Of a stretch of 64,000 bases of DNA, positions 1 through 8,315 are shown one piece after another (positions within the stretch are counted from its first letter, which is position 1; every line of letters starts with the position of its first letter). This stretch comes from Corynebacterium sputi DSM 45148 (lineage in GTDB: Bacteria; Actinomycetota; Actinomycetes; Mycobacteriales; Mycobacteriaceae). The notes under the pieces are model-generated. The model was not told where the DNA came from and did not search any database. It saw only the letters and a list, made by a program, of their open reading frames with translations. Where the stretch lies: the NCBI RefSeq assembly GCF_000427865.1, contig NZ_ATYV01000002.1, forward strand, positions 88,212 to 152,211, in the 5' to 3' direction. A program made the position numbers and the translations under genes.

Positions 1-482
1 CCGGCACTTCCACCGCCTGCCATCGGTTCATCGGACACGACGATCTGTTCCCCGTCGGTGAGGAGGGCGGCGTGGTTGATGGAGGCGAAGTTGGCGTCGG
101 GAAGAAGGCCCCCAGCTAAGTGGATTGCATCTGCCACTCGAGATCCCGGCGGCAGCACGACGACACCCGGGTGGTGCACCAACCCGACCACGGACACGAC
201 CACTTCTGTTGGCTCGGCAACTGCTACATCGGGTAGCGACTCGGACTGCTCCGTTGGAGCACTGACTGATTGCCCGATTGCCTCGACCTCCGGCATCGTC
301 ACAGGTCCTGGCCGCAGCAGCCACACCGCCAGCGCTGCGATCACCACCACACCGACGGCCGCGGCCCCGAGTACTGCCGGCCGGGTGACGGCCCATCGCC
401 GCTGGCCGTAATCAATCGGCATCGCCTCGTCTGCTGGCACGGGAGCGAGCAGATCGTCGAGTCGCCGTCGTACGTTGTCCAT
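1..482 (-). CDS. comEA: ComEA-type DNA receptor, N-terminal part (cut by window edge)
   Basis: Translating the minus strand from the ATG at 482 gives an open frame that runs off the window start without a stop. Residues 1-30 are cytoplasmic and basic, residues about 34-56 form one hydrophobic membrane segment, then comes a Pro/Glu-rich linker and from about residue 92 an SLBB-like domain (VVSVVGLVHHPGVVVLPPGS, then AGGLLPDANFASIN). This N-terminal architecture is that of ComEA, the surface receptor that binds double-stranded DNA during transformation; its C-terminal helix-hairpin-helix part would lie beyond the edge. It is the last visible member of the nadD-rsfS-phosphatase-degV series, where corynebacteria and mycobacteria carry comEA-comEC. 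No strong ribosome binding site is seen before the chosen ATG, so the exact start is uncertain. Confidence 0.85.
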   Translation of the reverse strand, partial: MDNVRRRLDDLLAPVPADEAMPIDYGQRRWAVTRPAVLGAAAVGVVVIAALAVWLLRPGPVTMPEVEAIGQSVSAPTEQSESLPDVAVAEPTEVVVSVVGLVHHPGVVVLPPGSRVADAIHLAGGLLPDANFASINHAALLTDGEQIVVSDEPMAGGGSA

Positions 483-594
483 GCCGCGGAGGCTAAGGGC
501 CAGCGTGTAAGTGCTCGCTTCCTAAAGCCCCGCCTACCTCGGCCTTGTGTACAAATCCCGAACAGTGGATAAGCGCGAGAATCGCTGGGCGAGT

Positions 595-1974
595 TTACTT
601 CTCGGTGTCCTCAGAGGCAGGAGCGTCAGTGTCGTCGTTGTCCGACTGATCATCCTGGGATAGCCGTCGGAGGAAACCCTTGAGCAGCCCCTTGGGTTCG
701 GGGCGATCGGTGTCAGCGGTACCGGCCGGCTTCTCGGTCACCTCAGCAGTGTCGACACCATCGACCTCATCCAGTGCTTCAGCGAGCGCTTCAGCACGTT
801 CTTTGGCCAGGCGACGGTTCTCTGAGTGAGTAGCAATCTGCGCTGAGACAGCCCGGATCCATTCGGAACCGCGAGCGGCGGCGGCGCCCAGGACGTCGGA
901 CTCTGCGGGCTTGTCCGCTGGTACGTCTGCAACCTCCGCTGCGTCTTCCACAGGGTTCGCATCAGCGCCGTCAGCGATCTCGACCGAGCTCACATCCCCG
1001 GCAACGTCCTCACCGACAATCGGCTCCACCTTCAACTCGTCGGCCGGCGCGTCCGCCTCCCCAGTGTCGGTCTCCAGCACCACACCACCGGCCGAGGTCG
1101 AATAGACCAAACCCCCATCGGGAGTCCCGGGTTTACGGGTGCGGGCGGTGGAGGGAGTGTCCGGGTGAGCGTCGTTAAGCGAGACTCTTTCATCCGGAAT
1201 CATGGAAACAAAACATGCCTCCGGGCCAGTATGGGCAAGCAAAGACGGCGGAAGTTCAGTCAGGTGGATAGTGCTGCCATCCGGGAGGTTGTCCTCCAAA
1301 TGCTCCTGGATTGTCTCCACCAGGTCAGTATCGCCGCAGTTCATGATGATGCATTGCGCAGGCAGTCCACCTGCCACCGCAGTGCACCGCTCAATCAAGG
1401 CCTCCAACACCTTGGTGATAGTCCGGTGCTTCGCCACGAGGTTGACCGAACCGTCCTCGATCCCGATCAGCGGTTTGATGGCCAACGCGGTGGATAGGAC
1501 CACCTTGCCGGTGGAGATCCTGCCACCGCGACGCAAGGAGTCCAGCCGTGGTACATAACCCCACACATGGGAGCGGTCTATGATCTCTCGCGCCGCCGCC
1601 GTGCATTCGCGCAGCGATCCGCCATCCTCGGCAACCTTGGCTGCGGCCACGGCAGCAAAGCCCACGGCAGCGCCCACGGTCCCGGTGTCGATGACTTCGG
1701 TATTACCTACTGCCTCACCGGCGATGACGCCATTGGACCAAGTAGAGGAAAACGTCTTGCCCACATGGAGCGCCAGCACGCCCTTGTCCCCTGCTCGCTC
1801 CTGGGCGCGGGCATACGCAACTGCAAGATCTAGCGTCTGGATGGCAGAAGTGGAGGCCTCCCCACCATCGGAATCGACCGGCATTGGCACCACAGCGATG
1901 TCGTAGTCGAGGGAGTCAGCAAGGCTCAGGCAAGAGGTGTCGTCGACGACAATTTGGACATGACGTGCATTCAT
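595..1974 (-). CDS. DegV family fatty-acid-binding protein with acidic C-terminal extension
   Basis: Residues 1 to about 280 match the DegV/FakB family, which binds a single fatty acid and in firmicutes feeds acyl chains to a fatty acid kinase. Visible family features are the N-terminal VDDTSCLS, the GKTFSSTWSN segment that lines the lipid carboxylate site, and LRRGGRIS. The remaining 180 residues are an unusual Asp/Glu/Ala-rich low-complexity tail ending in a mixed-charge helix and a Ser/Asp-rich stretch; family members are normally about 280 residues. The gene lies 92 nt downstream of the histidine phosphatase and 112 nt upstream of comEA, the same order as Rv2417c in mycobacteria. The tail begins next to a copy of the dispersed CGTCGKNAAGC motif (1170-1180). 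Confidence 0.85.
   Translation of the reverse strand: MNARHVQIVVDDTSCLSLADSLDYDIAVVPMPVDSDGGEASTSAIQTLDLAVAYARAQERAGDKGVLALHVGKTFSSTWSNGVIAGEAVGNTEVIDTGTVGAAVGFAAVAAAKVAEDGGSLRECTAAAREIIDRSHVWGYVPRLDSLRRGGRISTGKVVLSTALAIKPLIGIEDGSVNLVAKHRTITKVLEALIERCTAVAGGLPAQCIIMNCGDTDLVETIQEHLEDNLPDGSTIHLTELPPSLLAHTGPEACFVSMIPDERVSLNDAHPDTPSTARTRKPGTPDGGLVYSTSAGGVVLETDTGEADAPADELKVEPIVGEDVAGDVSSVEIADGADANPVEDAAEVADVPADKPAESDVLGAAAARGSEWIRAVSAQIATHSENRRLAKERAEALAEALDEVDGVDTAEVTEKPAGTADTDRPEPKGLLKGFLRRLSQDDQSDNDDTDAPASEDTEK
1145..1180 (+). repeat. Dispersed G-rich/CGTCGKNAAGC element, copy inside degV
   Basis: Core CGTCGTTAAGC at 1170-1180 follows a G-rich stretch (1145-1169). It encodes, in antisense, the junction between the DegV domain and its acidic tail. 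Confidence 0.6.
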
Positions 1975-2066
1975 CGTTCCTCCACCTGATCGATCGGTTG
2001 ACTGGCTGTCAGACGGCGGTGTCCACCAGTTCTGGTGGCCCCCAGTTTAGGCAGTTCAGGCCCGAC

Positions 2067-2819
2067 TCACCGGACGGGAGTGGGGGTCAATTCTGCGTTG
2101 AAGGCATCAAGGTTCCAGCCAAGGGTGCCGTCGGGCCGGATGCTGGTGCTCAACTCAACCCACGCGGTATTGCGCAAGCCATTGAACAGGAAAAAATGCG
2201 ACAGCGGAACGCCAGTCAGCGAAGCGGTCAGCGCAGCGATCGACCCGCCGTGTGCGACGAGCATCGTGGTGCTGCCAGGCCAATCCACGTGTGTGGCGAT
2301 CAGTTCATCGACCACCGAACGCATCCGCTCAGCCACAGCCACGCGGGATTCGCCTCCCGGCGGCGCCCACTCAGGGTCATGCCGCCAGCGGTAGCGCGCG
2401 CCAGGGAACTCCACGTCGACTTCGGTGTGGGACATGCCCTGCCACTCACCCAAGAGGGTTTCGCGCAGTCGCGTGTCCTTTGCGACATCCAGGCCCAGCA
2501 AATCGCCCACAGCACCAGCGGTGTCGTAGGCGCGCTTGAGGTCAGAGGCAATGATCCGAGTAATCGCGTGGGTACGGCCAGTGCCGACAGTCGAGGCGCC
2601 AGAATCGGCACCTGCATCCACACCCGAATCAGAGACCACCGGACCACCGGCGAAGAACCCCGCCACGGCGGCTGCTTGGGCCTCACCAGTGGCGGAGAGG
2701 TCAGTATCCATCTGCCCCTGCATGCGACCGGTCGCGTTGTACGTAGTCTGACCGTGCCGCAGCAGGATCAGCTTCCGCGACTCGGACCCGAGCGCGGACT
2801 GGGACTGGCCCGGCTCCAC
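2067..2819 (-). CDS. gpgP: Histidine phosphatase, probable glucosyl-3-phosphoglycerate phosphatase
   Basis: A phosphoglycerate-mutase-superfamily enzyme of 250 residues. The phosphohistidine motif LILLRHGQTTYN is at residues 18-29, the second catalytic region is DTRLRETLLGEWQGMSH, and the second histidine is in LVAHGGSIAALTA. In mycobacteria the gene at this position (Rv2419c) dephosphorylates glucosyl-3-phosphoglycerate in methylglucose lipopolysaccharide synthesis; synteny suggests the same here, but the sequence alone only proves a histidine phosphatase. It starts 3 nt after the rsfS stop and is surely co-transcribed with it. A short low-complexity insert (Ser/Gly/Ala, around residues 60-75) is not usual for the family. 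Confidence 0.75.
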   Translation of the reverse strand: MEPGQSQSALGSESRKLILLRHGQTTYNATGRMQGQMDTDLSATGEAQAAAVAGFFAGGPVVSDSGVDAGADSGASTVGTGRTHAITRIIASDLKRAYDTAGAVGDLLGLDVAKDTRLRETLLGEWQGMSHTEVDVEFPGARYRWRHDPEWAPPGGESRVAVAERMRSVVDELIATHVDWPGSTTMLVAHGGSIAALTASLTGVPLSHFFLFNGLRNTAWVELSTSIRPDGTLGWNLDAFNAELTPTPVR

Positions 2820-2822
2820 GGG

Positions 2823-3302
2823 TTACAGCTCGTCAGAATCCGGGCCAGCAGATGCCAGCGGGATGTCATCGATCGAGCGGGCGTTGCGCGAGGCATCGAT
2901 GCGGTCCTGCGGCTCACCGGAGTAGTCCAGCGGGGTGCTCTGCTCCACGCCTTCGACCTCAATGGTCGGGCAGTCCTTCCACAGGCGGTCGAGTCCGTAG
3001 AACTCGCGCTCTTCGTGGCGGAATACGTGGACAACGAGCATGCCGTAGTCCAGCAGCGCCCAGCGGCCCTCGCGGACGCCTTCGCGGCGGACGGGCTTGG
3101 CACCCAGGTCGCGGAGGTCATCCTCGACCTCTTCCACGATGGCGTTGACCAGGCGCTCGTTGTCGGCGCTGACCAGGACAAAGGCGTCGGTGATGGTGAG
3201 CGGCACGGAGACGTCCAGAACCTGGATGTCCTCGCCCTTCATGCGGTCTGCGGCGACGGCTGCTGCTGCGGCCAGCTTGGTGGTCTGTTCGGAAACGGTC
3301 AC
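2823..3302 (-). CDS. rsfS: Ribosomal silencing factor RsfS
   Basis: A 159-residue member of the RsfS/Iojap family, which binds ribosomal protein L14 (uL14) and blocks joining of the ribosomal subunits when nutrients are scarce. The family core is clear: [20 protein letters not shown] followed by [26 protein letters not shown]. The C-terminal 30 or so residues (after the YGLDRLW helix) are an acidic extension with an Asp/Ser-rich end, common in actinobacteria. Its ATG overlaps the stop of nadD by 4 nt (ATGA), so translation is coupled. Confidence 0.93.
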   Translation of the reverse strand: MTVSEQTTKLAAAAAVAADRMKGEDIQVLDVSVPLTITDAFVLVSADNERLVNAIVEEVEDDLRDLGAKPVRREGVREGRWALLDYGMLVVHVFRHEEREFYGLDRLWKDCPTIEVEGVEQSTPLDYSGEPQDRIDASRNARSIDDIPLASAGPDSDEL

Positions 3303-3994
3303 GGTAGGGTTTTCAGCTCCTGCTTTTCGGATTCCTGCGGGGTTACCTCAGGTGAGGCCTGCGGTTCGTCGTCGGTGACAGACTGATACAGGCTTCTTTT
3401 GGCAATGTACTGCACAACACCGTCAGGGACGAGATACCAGACCGGCCGGCCCACCTTCGCGCGGTCGCGGCATTCGGTGGAACTGATCGACAGCGCGGGG
3501 ATCTCGATCAGGTGCAGTCGGTCCGGTTCTACGTCCGGCAACTCCGCCGTGGCGAGGTCGAATCCCGGACGGGTAACACCGACGAAGGTCGCCAGTTCAA
3601 AGAGCTGCTCCCAGTTTCGCCAGGTGAAGATCTTCTGCAGTGCGTCTGCGCCGGTGATGAAGAACAGTTCAGCATCGTTGAACTGGGCTTTCAGGTCCCG
3701 GAGGGTGTCTGTGGTGTACGTCGGTCCCGGTCGATCAATGTCGACGCGGGACACCAGGAACCGGGGGTTGGACGCGGTGGCGATGACGGTCATGAGGTAT
3801 CGCTCCTCACTATTTGTCACCGTCCGTCCGCGCTTCTGCCACGGCTCGCCGGTGGGCACAAACACCACCACGTCCAGGTTAAACCTGTCCGCCACTTCCG
3901 ACGCCGCCACCAGGTGTCCATGGTGGATCGGGTCGAACGTGCCACCCATGACGCCGACGCGCCGGGGGTTGGTAGTGTTCGCACTTCTTGACAT
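3299..3994 (-). CDS. nadD: Nicotinate-nucleotide adenylyltransferase
   Basis: Catalyses transfer of AMP from ATP to nicotinate mononucleotide, the step before NAD synthetase in NAD biosynthesis. The nucleotidyltransferase signature [11 protein letters not shown] is at residues 17-27 and the second ATP site [10 protein letters not shown] near residue 180, as in all NadD/NadM-type enzymes. The C-terminal 25 residues after SLYQS are an extra acidic tail. First gene of the leftward nadD-rsfS-gpgP-degV-comEA series; the gap to the upstream ATP-grasp-like gene is only 92 nt and holds a dispersed repeat rather than an obvious promoter. Confidence 0.95.
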   Translation of the reverse strand: MSRSANTTNPRRVGVMGGTFDPIHHGHLVAASEVADRFNLDVVVFVPTGEPWQKRGRTVTNSEERYLMTVIATASNPRFLVSRVDIDRPGPTYTTDTLRDLKAQFNDAELFFITGADALQKIFTWRNWEQLFELATFVGVTRPGFDLATAELPDVEPDRLHLIEIPALSISSTECRDRAKVGRPVWYLVPDGVVQYIAKRSLYQSVTDDEPQASPEVTPQESEKQELKTLP

Positions 3995-4039
3995 GGGTAT
4001 TCACCCTAGTCGGCCCCGGGCTTGTTCAGAAAACGAATT

Positions 4040-4077
4040 GCTTTACGACGTCCCCGTCTCCCCACCACCCGCCCCCG
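4040..4077 (-). repeat. Dispersed element, intergenic copy
   Basis: Minus-strand core CGTCGTAAAGC (4040-4050) preceded on that strand by an almost pure G/purine tract (4051-4077). It lies between the stop of the gene at 4087 and the start of nadD, so it is not forced by coding. Confidence 0.7.
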
Positions 4078-4086
4078 ACTGTGGAC

Positions 4087-5199
4087 CTACGCCCCGATAC
4101 TGCGCTCGGCTGCAGCAACGGCCCGCTCGGCCGAACGGATCGCATCGGCGGCTTCAATGCGGTGGATGACCTCTGCCGCGACTGCGTCCTGGATGCCAAT
4201 ATCCAGGTGGGAGGTGAATCCAACACAGGTGCAATTGAACTCGCCTAGGACGTAGGTGTCGGTGGTGGCGCCGTGGGCGTCGGGAGCATCGTCGAGCATG
4301 AAATCCGCCGTCCAGATCAACGGGACGCTGCGAACATTAAGGCGTTGCCTAATCGAGTCGAACTGACTGCGGAACAGCTCCACGAGCGAGGACCACTTCT
4401 CCGGGGAGTCATAGGTATACGTCGCCCCGGAGAACAGCGTCGCCGAGAACGCCCCTTCGGTCTGCGCGGGCTTCTTGTGCACCACGAAGACCGGATCGGA
4501 GCCGACCATGAGGATGCGGATCTCTCCTTCGACGATGCGCGGCAAAAAGCGCATGTCCACGATCAGGCCGTTATCGCCGACGATGTACTGCTCACAGAAG
4601 CTCATGAACTCATCGAGAGTGAACTCTTCGGTGTGGTTGTCCACCGCTTCGGTGCAGCGCAGTTGTGTGTCACCGGGCAAGGTATCGCCGACGGTGTACG
4701 GACGCTCATCGATGACGACGACCCGCCAGATGCCCGACCCGATTGAGCCACGGTTCTGCTTGAGCACCCGCTCTCCCCGGGAGATCGACTGCGGGAAGAC
4801 GGTGCGGAAAGTCTGGATGTCGTAGTACGCATATGTATCGTCCGGTACCAATCCGGTGTCCGAGAGTTTCACCAGTGCATCCTTGGCACCGAAGGTGGTC
4901 ATGTCGCCTGGATGTGACATCGCGACCAGCCCTCGGTCCGACAGCCCCCGCAGCAGATCGAAATAGCCCTGCTCCCCGCCGGGAATACTGCCTGGGTTCA
5001 CGCGGGAGATGTAACCGTCGAACTTTGCGGCGGCGTAGGCGTGGATCTCCTCGGCCCACTCGGGGCGATAGAAGATGACCTCCGCGTCCCACCAGCGCGA
5101 GCGCAGCGCCTCGACGATCGGCAGGGTGTCTTTGCGGTGGCCATTGATGGTCTTGTCGGAGCCGCCCTCGACTTCGAAGATGACGATGTTCTTGTGCAT
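4087..5199 (-). CDS. ATP-grasp-like protein (Cj0069 family)
   Basis: A 370-residue protein of unknown substrate. The start chosen is the ATG at 5199 (MHKNIVIFEVEGG), 10 nt downstream of GAGAGG; a longer frame exists upstream without a binding site. Residues 155-175 contain RVLKQNRGSIGSGIWRVVV, which looks like the ATP-binding Lys/Gly-loop of ATP-grasp enzymes, and LGEFNCTCVGF near residue 325 looks like their metal-binding E-x-N motif. The remaining sequence resembles the Cj0069 family annotated in corynebacteria and Campylobacter, whose reaction I do not know. It could ligate a carboxylate to an amine or thiol, as ATP-grasp enzymes do; this is inference. Confidence 0.6.
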   Translation of the reverse strand: MHKNIVIFEVEGGSDKTINGHRKDTLPIVEALRSRWWDAEVIFYRPEWAEEIHAYAAAKFDGYISRVNPGSIPGGEQGYFDLLRGLSDRGLVAMSHPGDMTTFGAKDALVKLSDTGLVPDDTYAYYDIQTFRTVFPQSISRGERVLKQNRGSIGSGIWRVVVIDERPYTVGDTLPGDTQLRCTEAVDNHTEEFTLDEFMSFCEQYIVGDNGLIVDMRFLPRIVEGEIRILMVGSDPVFVVHKKPAQTEGAFSATLFSGATYTYDSPEKWSSLVELFRSQFDSIRQRLNVRSVPLIWTADFMLDDAPDAHGATTDTYVLGEFNCTCVGFTSHLDIGIQDAVAAEVIHRIEAADAIRSAERAVAAAERSIGA

Positions 5200-5365
5200 C
5201 GGAATCCGTACCTCTCGCGGTGCGTGGGATGTCCACGGTCTGCGGACACCGCGAACGTAAACCCACCACACTGGCCCCGTCGCCCTGCAGAGGCAGTTTT
5301 CACCGAGCCGTCACCAGGGATTCAGCACACGGGGTTGATCGGTGTCTGCGCTGATCAACCCCGCG

Positions 5366-6769
5366 TTAGAAACTACCGCAGTGATTCGGCATCTGCACTC
5401 CATGGAACGCCGCCATCAGGTACGTGTACGCCACTGGCAGGTCGGTGACCATTGGCAGCATGTGTGTCACGCCATCGTCCCCGAAAAGGTCCGGCAACTG
5501 GTTCGGGTAAAACACCACATTCGAGCCCAGCGCACAGTAATCCTGGGCCAACTGCTCCGCCTGCGCCACCGGGATCGCCTGGTCATTGATGCCGTTTTCC
5601 ACCATGATCGGCGCGTTCGTTGGCTGGGTACCCAGCTTCTGTGCGTCCAGGTAGGCACCGACTTCGGGCAGTTCGGCAACAAGTTCGTCGAAAGTTAGTC
5701 CTTCCTTCGTCATCTGCGCGGTGCCAGTCAGGCCAGCGGTCTCTCCACCGAGGAATGCCTCGATGTCGATGCCCTCATTGAGATTCAATGTCCCGTCAGA
5801 GACGCACTCATTCCGAGTGATCTGCAGGAAGCGGATCCCGTCCTCATTGAGGTGTTGTCCCACCAGGTTCGCAAAGTCCGGACGGTAAACGAACGACGAG
5901 TTGATCGCATACCCAAGCGTCGACAGCAGCGAGCCGCCATCGATCGACGGCAGGACCTCACGCAGGTTCGCCGGCGGTGCCCCGGCGAAGGTGCCCGCGA
6001 CATTGAGGTCCGGTGCGTAACCGGCGGCGCGCTCCGCCGCAGATGCCGCTGCCCCACCGCCCTGGGAATACCCCAGGAAACCTACCGGTGACTCGCCCGG
6101 GGCGCCGGCGAGGTTAATGGCGGCGCGGGAGGCATCGATAAGCGCGTTTCCTTCGTCAACGGAGTTGACGTACGTATGTACGCCTGGCGTGCCCATACCG
6201 ATGTAGTCGGTGACCACCACGCGGATGCCCTGGCTCGCGGCGAGGTAGGCGTTGAGGAGCTCGATATTGAGCCCGTCGAGCTCCTGCTCCGCGTTGAAAG
6301 TGGCGAAAAGATATTCCTGGGAGGAGGGCGCGCACTTGTCGCCCTGTCCCACCGTTCCCGGGGCGATGGCCAATGTGGGCCGCTCGCCAGTGCCGGGCCA
6401 CGGGACCGTCGGCTCGATGACAAACCCGGTGACTCCGACCGTCGCCCCCATCTCATTGGTCGACGAGTACATGATCTTCGTCGCCGCACCGGGCCAGGTC
6501 ATTCCCGTGAGATCCAACAGATGCTGAGCCGATTCACTGCGAACGATCTGACCGGCTGCGGGCAATTCTGCTGGCGGGTGATAGAAGGGGTCATCCAATC
6601 CAGCATCGTCGGGGGTCAGCCCGTGCTCGACGGGATCAAACGGCTTCCCGACGTCCACCTCCCCATCCCACGCCGGCCCCGCCACCGCTGGAAAAGCAGT
6701 AGCAGCCGTGAGCGCAAGGGCGAGAGATGCTGCAATAGACGCTGTCACACGATGCTTAATATTCTTCAC
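5366..6769 (-). CDS. Secreted lipase (LIP family), paralogue 1 of 3
   Basis: A 467-residue exported alpha/beta hydrolase of the secretory lipase (LIP) family, which hydrolyses triacylglycerols outside the cell. Residues 1-30 are a Sec signal peptide (KHR, then an Ala/Leu core, FPAVAG). The nucleophile elbow is GYSQGGG near residue 245, the Asp is probably in GINDQAIP, and the His in VTHMLPM close to the C-terminus; two late cysteines (DYC, NHCGSF) could form a disulfide. The start is GTG at 6769. It is followed upstream by two full paralogues in the same direction, with 85-117 nt gaps, so the trio arose by tandem duplication. A dispersed repeat lies in its N-terminal coding part (6643-6671). 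Confidence 0.88.
   Translation of the reverse strand: MKNIKHRVTASIAASLALALTAATAFPAVAGPAWDGEVDVGKPFDPVEHGLTPDDAGLDDPFYHPPAELPAAGQIVRSESAQHLLDLTGMTWPGAATKIMYSSTNEMGATVGVTGFVIEPTVPWPGTGERPTLAIAPGTVGQGDKCAPSSQEYLFATFNAEQELDGLNIELLNAYLAASQGIRVVVTDYIGMGTPGVHTYVNSVDEGNALIDASRAAINLAGAPGESPVGFLGYSQGGGAAASAAERAAGYAPDLNVAGTFAGAPPANLREVLPSIDGGSLLSTLGYAINSSFVYRPDFANLVGQHLNEDGIRFLQITRNECVSDGTLNLNEGIDIEAFLGGETAGLTGTAQMTKEGLTFDELVAELPEVGAYLDAQKLGTQPTNAPIMVENGINDQAIPVAQAEQLAQDYCALGSNVVFYPNQLPDLFGDDGVTHMLPMVTDLPVAYTYLMAAFHGVQMPNHCGSF
6643..6671 (-). repeat. Dispersed element, copy inside lipase 1
   Basis: Minus-strand core CGTCGGGAAGC (6643-6653) with a G-rich flank (6654-6671). It encodes the poorly conserved linker just after the signal peptide (EVDVGKPF), absent from the other two lipases. 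Confidence 0.6.
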
Positions 6770-6854
6770 AGAACGCCATTTAACACTCTTCTCAGGAGAA
6801 TGTCAGGGCTTAGCGGTCCTCGATCAGAATGCGCATCGGCGTTATGCCCTCAAA

Positions 6855-8198
6855 TCAGAAGGTGCCGCAGTCGTTCGGCAGTTCCTGGTCAGTGAACGCC
6901 AGGTACATGTAGTTGAAGGAGGTCGGCAAGTCAGCGAGCATCGGGAGGATGTGGCCTATCGCGGACTTCGGCAAGATCTCCGGGATGTTGCGCGGTTGGT
7001 ATGCCACCTGGGCACCCTGCGCGCAGTAGTCACGGGCGAGCTGTGTCGATTGACCGTGCGGGATCGCATCATCATTAACACCGGTTTGCACCATGATCGG
7101 GGCATTCGGGAGTGCCGTTCCCAGCTTCTGCTCCTCCAAGTACTCCGAAAGCTCGGGCACGTCAGCAATCAACTCGCTGAAGGTGCGGCCATCCTTGGTC
7201 AGCGTGGAGGAATCGGTCAGCCCATAGGTGAGGATTGAGTCGCCGATGCAGGCCTCACGGGAGTCCTTGAGGAACTGAACCCCGTCCTCATTGAGGTAGT
7301 CAGTGACAAGAGCTGCCAGATCGGGGCGGTACTGCAGGCCTGAATTCAGGGCGTACCCAAGGGCGCCGAAGATCAGGCCATTATCGATGGCCGGGAGTAC
7401 TTCCTTGAGGTTCGCAGGCGGCGCACCGGCGTAGGTCGCTGTGACATTCAGATCTGGGGCGTAGCCACCGGCGCGTTCGGCGGCAGCAGCAGCTGCTCCG
7501 CCACCCTGGGAGTAGCCGAGGAATCCGACAGGCGCATCGGCAGGTGCACCTGCGTGGAAGATCGCAGCGCGAGCAGCATCGATGAGCGCGTGGCCTTCGT
7601 CGTCTGAGTTCACGTAGGTGTGGACCCCCGGGGTGCCCAGGCCAATATAATCAGTGACGACCACACGCATGCCCAGGGAACTGGCGGCATAAGCGTTGAG
7701 AATCTCGTAGTTGATGCCGATCGACAGGCTCTCCATGTCGAAACTGGCAAAGAGGTTTTCCTGCGCGGATGGCGCACACTGGTCACCCTGCCCCATGGTT
7801 CCAGGGGCTACGGCGACAGTAGGACGCTCTCCCCCACCGCCCCACGAGACGCTGGGTTCGATGACGAAGCCGGAAACTGCGACCGTCTCCCCGACCTCAT
7901 TGGTCGAGGAGTAGAGGATTTTCTCCGCCTGGCCGGGCCAGGACAGTCCGGTGAGCTCCAGCAGGTGCTGGGCAGGCTCGGTGCGGATTAGTTGACCGGC
8001 CGCCGGCAGATCGGCGGGAGGCTGATAGAAGGGGTCATCCAAGCCGGAGCCGCCATTAGCCAGTCCGAGGTCCTCAAGGGTGACGGTTCCTGCTGAGGTC
8101 TCGTCGGTCGTCGGGTCCGCGAATGCCGCCGGTGCCACCGCAGTCACGAGGAGAGCGGTGGCGACGGAAGCGGCCGTCGCGCGAAATAGGTTTCTCAT
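6855..8198 (-). CDS. Secreted lipase (LIP family), paralogue 2 of 3
   Basis: Same family and architecture as its neighbours: signal peptide at residues 1-29 (MRNLFRATAAS to AAFADP), mature domain starting LDDPFYQPPADLPAAG, nucleophile GYSQGGG near residue 235, acid residue region GVNDDAIPHG, histidine in IGHILPM, and the C-terminal NDCGTF. I chose the ATG at 8198, which directly precedes the signal peptide and lies 8 nt after AAGG, over the upstream in-frame start at 8237. About two thirds of residues are shared with paralogues 1 and 3, which is what tandem duplication predicts. It probably acts on host or environmental triglycerides, releasing fatty acids. Confidence 0.88.
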   Translation of the reverse strand: MRNLFRATAASVATALLVTAVAPAAFADPTTDETSAGTVTLEDLGLANGGSGLDDPFYQPPADLPAAGQLIRTEPAQHLLELTGLSWPGQAEKILYSSTNEVGETVAVSGFVIEPSVSWGGGGERPTVAVAPGTMGQGDQCAPSAQENLFASFDMESLSIGINYEILNAYAASSLGMRVVVTDYIGLGTPGVHTYVNSDDEGHALIDAARAAIFHAGAPADAPVGFLGYSQGGGAAAAAAERAGGYAPDLNVTATYAGAPPANLKEVLPAIDNGLIFGALGYALNSGLQYRPDLAALVTDYLNEDGVQFLKDSREACIGDSILTYGLTDSSTLTKDGRTFSELIADVPELSEYLEEQKLGTALPNAPIMVQTGVNDDAIPHGQSTQLARDYCAQGAQVAYQPRNIPEILPKSAIGHILPMLADLPTSFNYMYLAFTDQELPNDCGTF

Positions 8199-8315
8199 GC
8201 GGGGAACCTTAAGTGATCCTTGACCCGTTGGTAACAAGAATTCCCAAAATTTTCGTTGTAGAACCGCAACATTTTAGATGGACAATCGATCCCGCGTGGG
8301 ACCCGATATGAATCG

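Noticed and set aside
80..104. A CGTCGGGAAG match in comEA
   Set aside because: The last core base is not C, and the bases encode the conserved GLLPDANF of the SLBB domain, so coding explains it.
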